This document shows, one piece after another, positions 41,679 through 45,157 of a stretch of DNA of 45,157 nt. The translations under genes and the position numbers were made by a program. Within the stretch, counting starts at the first letter, position 1. The number at the start of each line of letters is the position of its first letter. Under the pieces are notes generated by a model, which did no database searches, was not told the DNA's origin, and saw only the letters and a list, made by a program, of their open reading frames with translations. The DNA is from Planctomycetota bacterium (lineage in GTDB: Bacteria; Planctomycetota; Phycisphaerae; Phycisphaerales; SM1A02), in NCBI GenBank assembly GCA_024226535.1, contig JAAELP010000011.1:1-45157 (forward strand), given 5' to 3'.

Positions 41679-43895
41679 TCACGACCCGCCGCCGCCCCGC
41701 AGGTGCCGCCAGAGGAACTCCACCCTCCTTCTCTGCGCGTCGGGGCCGAGCCCGTGTCCCCGGTCCGGGTACAGCATGATCTCGAAGTCCTTGCCCGCCT
41801 CCTGGAGCGCCTTCACGAGCTGCCACGTGTTGTTCGGATGCACGTTGTCGTCCACCATCCCGTGCAGCAGCAGCAGCCGGCCCCGCAGGTTCTCAGCGTG
41901 CTGAACGCATGACCCGGCGTCGTATCCCTCGGCGTTTTCCTGCGGCGTGCGCATGAAGCGCTCGGTGTAGATCGTGTCGTAGTTCCGCCAGTCCGTGACC
42001 GGCGCCCCCGCCACGGCGACGTGGAAGACGTCCGGATACCGCAGGACCGCCAGCGCGGCCATGTAGCCCCCGTAGGAGTGACCGTGGATGCCGACGCGAT
42101 CGCCGTCGACGTACGGACGCCGCGCGAGCGCGCGCACGCCCGCGGCCTGGTCGTCCAGATCCACCGTCCCGAGCTTCCCGTACACCGCGTCCTTGAACGC
42201 CTTGCCGCGACCGGCCGTACCACGGTTGTCGATCTTCGCCACGAGGAAGCCGAGCTCCGTCGCCGGATGCGCCGGACGGTACGTGTTGCGCACGCCCTTG
42301 GATCCGGGCCCGCCGTAGACCTCGACGAGCAGCGGGTAGCGGCGCCCGGGGTCGAACCCGCGTGGCTTGTGAAGCCAGCCGTACAGCTCGGTCCGCCCAT
42401 CGGCGGCGGTGAAGGTGAACAGCTCCGGCGCCGGCGGCGGTGGTCCCACCGGTGCGTCGGCGGAATCCAGGCAGCCGGCGATCCGCTCGGGGTCGGGCTC
42501 GGCGAGCGTGACGAGGCGGGTGCCGTCGATGTCGTGGAGCGTGGTGATCGGCGGGTCGGTGACCGTCTCGCAACGCGTGATGAAGAACCGACCGTTGGGC
42601 GCCATCGCGACGGTGTGGTGGCCGTCGGCGCTCGTCAGCCGGCGGGCGTCGGTGCCGTCGAGATCGACGCGATACAGGTGGACGTCGAGCGGCTCGTGCT
42701 CGTCGTAGGCGCGGTAGAACAGCACGCCCGCGTCACCCATCTTCTCCTTCACCTGCGCGATGCCGATCACCGGACCGCCGTTGCGCGTGAGCGTGGCGAT
42801 CCGCGCGCCGTCGAGGTCGCGCAGCTCGTACTGGGCCCGTCCGGTGCGCTCCGTGCGCCAGATGAACCGGTGGCCGTCGGCGAGGAAGCGCATCGTCGGA
42901 CGGTTGTCCTGCCACGTCTCCTGCGTCTCGGTCACGATGCGTCGCCGCGCGCCGGAGTCGAGGTCGTACGCCTCCACGTGCAGAACGTTCTGGTGCCGGT
43001 TCGTCCGATTCACGAGCAGGGTGTGCCCGTCGGGGGCGAAACGCACGAAGTAGACGTACCACTCCCCGCCGTCGTCGTCGGTCGTGTCGAGACGACGGGT
43101 GATGCCGGTGTCGAGGTCGTAGACGTGCAGCGACGCGATCGGGTTCGCCTCGCCCGGCTTGGGGTATCCCTCGATGAGCGTGCTCGTGCGGCGCGCGGTC
43201 AGCCCGCCGACGAGGTAGAAATCCGGCACGTCGCGTTCGTCGAACTCGTAGTAGACGAGCCGGCGCGAGTCGTCGGACCACCACATCGCGCGGTTCTGGC
43301 GAAGCTCCTCGCCGTAGACCCAGCTCGCGGTGCCGTAACGGTGCTTGCGGTGACCGTCGGTGGTGACGGGGATCTCCGCGACGAGCGCGGCGGGATCGGA
43401 CGCCGCCTTCCCCTCGCCGTCGTCGGTCTCCGAATCCTCGGCGTCGGCGCGCTCGATGATCACGTTCCAGTCACGGCACACCGCGACCCACTGCCCGTCC
43501 GGCGACTCCTCGCGGGCGCGCTGGCGACCGCGTCCGGGGCCGCGGCGCCCCCCGCCGCGGCGGGCGCCGGCGCGCGGCCGTCCGTCGGCGTCGGCGTCAT
43601 CGAGCGACTGCACGTCGCCCGTGTCGAGGTCGCACGCGTACCGCTCACCGAGCCTCGTGAACAGGACGCGATCACGCTGCCAGCGGATCCGCGTCACGCT
43701 GCCGCCGGAGTCGAAGTTCCGCAGCGCGTCGGCGGCGGCACGGTAGCGCTCGTAGTCCGCCGGCGGAAGCTCGACGGCGACGCTCATCGACGGCGCGGGT
43801 TTCGCGAGTACCGGCGCCGCGGGCGTGGTCGCGCACCCAGGGCCCATCCACGCGACGGCCAGGATCGAAACGACGATCGCGCGAAGCGGGCTCAC
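41679..43895 (-). CDS. Prolyl oligopeptidase-family (DPP-IV-like) lipoprotein peptidase
   Basis: A 738-residue protein with a lipoprotein-like signal (M-G-P-G-C). An N-terminal beta-propeller (about 40-480) contains W-V-Y-G-E-E-L, R-N, W-W-S-D-D-S-R-R-L and Y-E-F-D-E. The catalytic domain has the nucleophile Ser in G-H-S-Y-G-G-Y-M, Asp in D-D-N-V-H, and His in R-G-H-G-L-G. Most S9 enzymes have Trp before the Ser (G-W-S); here it is His. Unusual: an Arg/Gly-rich stretch (R-R-G-G-G-R-R-G-P-G-R-G-R-Q-R) sits in the propeller at about residues 110-125. Dipeptidyl-peptidase activity is likely. It begins 9 bp after the PfkB gene on the same strand. Confidence 0.9.
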   Translation of the reverse strand: MSPLRAIVVSILAVAWMGPGCATTPAAPVLAKPAPSMSVAVELPPADYERYRAAADALRNFDSGGSVTRIRWQRDRVLFTRLGERYACDLDTGDVQSLDDADADGRPRAGARRGGGRRGPGRGRQRAREESPDGQWVAVCRDWNVIIERADAEDSETDDGEGKAASDPAALVAEIPVTTDGHRKHRYGTASWVYGEELRQNRAMWWSDDSRRLVYYEFDERDVPDFYLVGGLTARRTSTLIEGYPKPGEANPIASLHVYDLDTGITRRLDTTDDDGGEWYVYFVRFAPDGHTLLVNRTNRHQNVLHVEAYDLDSGARRRIVTETQETWQDNRPTMRFLADGHRFIWRTERTGRAQYELRDLDGARIATLTRNGGPVIGIAQVKEKMGDAGVLFYRAYDEHEPLDVHLYRVDLDGTDARRLTSADGHHTVAMAPNGRFFITRCETVTDPPITTLHDIDGTRLVTLAEPDPERIAGCLDSADAPVGPPPPAPELFTFTAADGRTELYGWLHKPRGFDPGRRYPLLVEVYGGPGSKGVRNTYRPAHPATELGFLVAKIDNRGTAGRGKAFKDAVYGKLGTVDLDDQAAGVRALARRPYVDGDRVGIHGHSYGGYMAALAVLRYPDVFHVAVAGAPVTDWRNYDTIYTERFMRTPQENAEGYDAGSCVQHAENLRGRLLLLHGMVDDNVHPNNTWQLVKALQEAGKDFEIMLYPDRGHGLGPDAQRRRVEFLWRHLRGGGGS

Positions 43896-43904
43896 GAGCG
43901 CCTC

Positions 43905-44819
43905 CTACCCCACGCGGGCCGCGGCCTGGAACTCGCTCATCCGTTGGTCGATCTCGGCGCGCGTCAGCCGGGCCAGCCGGTCCAGCGAGAACGACTCGAT
44001 CGCGAAGCTGGCCGTCACCGTGCCCCACGCCAGCGCCGTCTGGATCGAGAAGAAGTCCGTCATGCCGACCGACGCGATGTGCCCCATCATGCCGCCGGCG
44101 AACGAGTCGCCGGCCCCGGTGGGATCGACGACCTGGTGGGCCTCGGCGGGATACGCCGGAAGCGTGGCGACGTCGTCGCCGTGGACGAAGATGCAGCCGT
44201 GCTCGCCCTTCTTGATGACCGCGAAGGTCGGGCCCATCTCCAGGATCTTGCGCGCCGCCGAGATCGGGTTGGTGATCTCGGTGAGCTGCTCGGCCTCCTG
44301 GTCGTTCATCACCACGCCGTCGACCTTCGACAGCAGGGTCATCAACTCCGGGTGCGCGATGTTGATCCAGAGATCCATCGTGTCCGCCACGGCGAGCTTG
44401 CGTTCGGGGAAGTGATCCAACAGACGCGCCTGCTCGGCGGGATGCGTGTTGGCGAGGAAGACGAACTCGCTGTCGCGGTACGCGTCGGGCACGGGCGGTC
44501 CCGGTTCGTCGAGAACGCCGAGTTCGGTGAACAGCGTCTCCCGCGAGTTCATGTTGTCGTGATAGCGCCCGCCCCACGCGAACGTGCGGCTCTCGGAGCG
44601 GACCTGGAGACCCTCGAGGCAGACGCCCTCGAAGCCCTCGAGGACCTTGCGGTGCTCGTCCGGCCAGTCCCCGCCCGCCGCCGCGACCACGCGCACGGGC
44701 GCGTGAAACGAAGCTGCCGCGGCGAAGTACGTGGTGGAGCCTCCGAGCACGCCCTCGGCCGAGCCGGTGGGCGCGTGGATGGTGTCGATTCCTACGGATC
44801 CGGTGACGATGAGTGGCAT
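43905..44819 (-). CDS. PfkB-family carbohydrate/nucleoside kinase
   Basis: A 304-residue ribokinase-fold protein from ATG 44819. It begins V-T-G-S-V-G-I-D, has G-G-S-T-T-Y-F-A-A near residue 30, V-M-N-D-Q-E-A in the middle and the ATP/anion-hole motif D-P-T-G-A-G-D-S-F-A-G-G with the catalytic Asp. Substrate is unknown: a sugar or nucleoside such as adenosine is possible. It is first in a two-gene transcript with the peptidase. An upstream start at 44843 would only add nine residues. Confidence 0.9.
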   Translation of the reverse strand: MPLIVTGSVGIDTIHAPTGSAEGVLGGSTTYFAAAASFHAPVRVVAAAGGDWPDEHRKVLEGFEGVCLEGLQVRSESRTFAWGGRYHDNMNSRETLFTELGVLDEPGPPVPDAYRDSEFVFLANTHPAEQARLLDHFPERKLAVADTMDLWINIAHPELMTLLSKVDGVVMNDQEAEQLTEITNPISAARKILEMGPTFAVIKKGEHGCIFVHGDDVATLPAYPAEAHQVVDPTGAGDSFAGGMMGHIASVGMTDFFSIQTALAWGTVTASFAIESFSLDRLARLTRAEIDQRMSEFQAAARVG

Positions 44820-44889
44820 GGGGAGGAGTATAGGAAACAACATTGCCGAGGGGGCGGGGCGCTCCGCGCGACGGTCGACCTACCGCTGC

Positions 44890-44907
44890 GCCGGCGTCCT
44901 GCCGGCT
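44890..44907. repeat. REP-like 18-bp palindrome, copy 1
   Basis: GCCGGCGTCCTGCCGGCT, an imperfect palindrome whose outer five bases pair. Copies at 45017 and 45111 differ at one central base or none. Confidence 0.8.
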
Positions 44908-45016
44908 CCTCTTACGGTTGGGGGGTTGCGCGCCGGGCGCGCAAGGTGGTCGTAGGGCAGCGTGGCGACGCCGCGTCCTGCGGCTCATTCAGGGTAGGCC
45001 TTGCGTTCTCAAACTC

Positions 45017-45034
45017 GCCGGCATCCTGCCGGCT
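45017..45034. repeat. REP-like 18-bp palindrome, copy 2
   Basis: GCCGGCATCCTGCCGGCT; one base different from the other two copies. Confidence 0.8.
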
Positions 45035-45110
45035 ACTGCCAAGGCTCGTTTGGACGTGGGTTCTTCTATATGAGTGCGGCCCTCCGGGCCGCAGGGAACC
45101 GTGCAATTCC

Positions 45111-45128
45111 GCCGGCGTCCTGCCGGCT
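45111..45128. repeat. REP-like 18-bp palindrome, copy 3
   Basis: GCCGGCGTCCTGCCGGCT, identical to copy 1. Flanking bases differ, so the shared unit is the 18-bp core. Confidence 0.8.
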
Positions 45129-45157
45129 CCCGCACGGCGCGGCGACCGCGCGCGGCG

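Larger units (their letters stand above)
44820..45157. other. Repeat-rich intergenic region at the right edge
   Basis: No convincing gene is seen; the short open frames here are GC-rich chance frames. It holds three copies of an 18-bp imperfect palindrome and two simple hairpins: TTGCGCG/CGCGCAA at about 44936-44955 and GCGGCCCTCCGGGCCGC at about 45077-45093. The upstream control region of the PfkB gene should also lie here. Confidence 0.6.

Noticed and set aside
45077..45093. GC hairpin as a terminator at the right edge.
   Set aside because: No T tract follows on either strand and no gene end is near it.

Overview
The window is GC-rich (about two-thirds G+C by eye) and looks like a chromosomal segment from a planctomycete, most likely of the Phycisphaerae/Phycisphaerales type. 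This is an inference from the proteins. Exported proteins carry repeated short C-N-G-N-G-I-P-D-E-C-D calcium-loop motifs and end in paired dockerin-like repeats of the D-x-N-G-x-V-x-F-x-D-(L/I)-L form followed by W-G-P-C. A YdjY-type lipoprotein, an HU with a Lys-rich head, a kinase-NTPase-TPR fusion, scattered trp genes and the futalosine gene mqnD fit the same group. Many starts lack a clear Shine-Dalgarno sequence.

Layout. 1-5.3 kb: an exported HtrA-like protease with a downstream exported protein cut by the window edge, divergent from an FG-GAP/VCBS repeat protein. 5.3-8.5 kb: citrate synthase; a rhomboid protease overlapping trpF. 8.5-11 kb: a lower-GC patch with a membrane protein carrying three tandem 139-residue repeats. 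11-16 kb: a 1480-residue AsmA-like envelope protein overlapping moaC. 16-24 kb: a sugar-nucleotide-type epimerase, a lipoprotein, a MITE-like element touching the end of a Ser/Thr kinase-STAND-TPR gene, trpE, an ABC ATPase and ruvC. 24-28 kb: a YdjY-like lipoprotein, a double-domain PTPS/QueD homologue, a TPR-cyclophilin, and a small Cys/Trp-rich basic protein with a very strong terminator. 28-31 kb: an ACT-domain protein, mqnD and an acyl-AMP ligase. 31-41 kb: a SPOR lipoprotein, a frameshifted secreted metalloprotease with Cys-rich modules, tRNA-Ser(GCU), HU, a dockerin-like surface protein that seems to lack its head, two small envelope proteins and a beta-helix surface protein. 41-45 kb: murQ, a DPP-IV-type peptidase, a PfkB kinase and a repeat-rich intergenic region.

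Metabolic genes are dispersed (trpF and trpE are about 13 kb apart; mqnD stands without other mqn genes), while much of the window encodes exported or surface proteins. The unexplained signals are mostly in the DNA between genes: two palindromic elements sharing one core (about 16.0 and 38.1 kb), a third built of 9-bp units (25.8 kb), a 165-bp element with about 54-bp terminal inverted repeats (17.85 kb), and an 18-bp REP-like family at the right end. Among proteins, the triple-repeat membrane protein and the Cys/Trp-rich basic protein are the least explained. No CRISPR array, prophage, intact IS or recognised defence operon was found.
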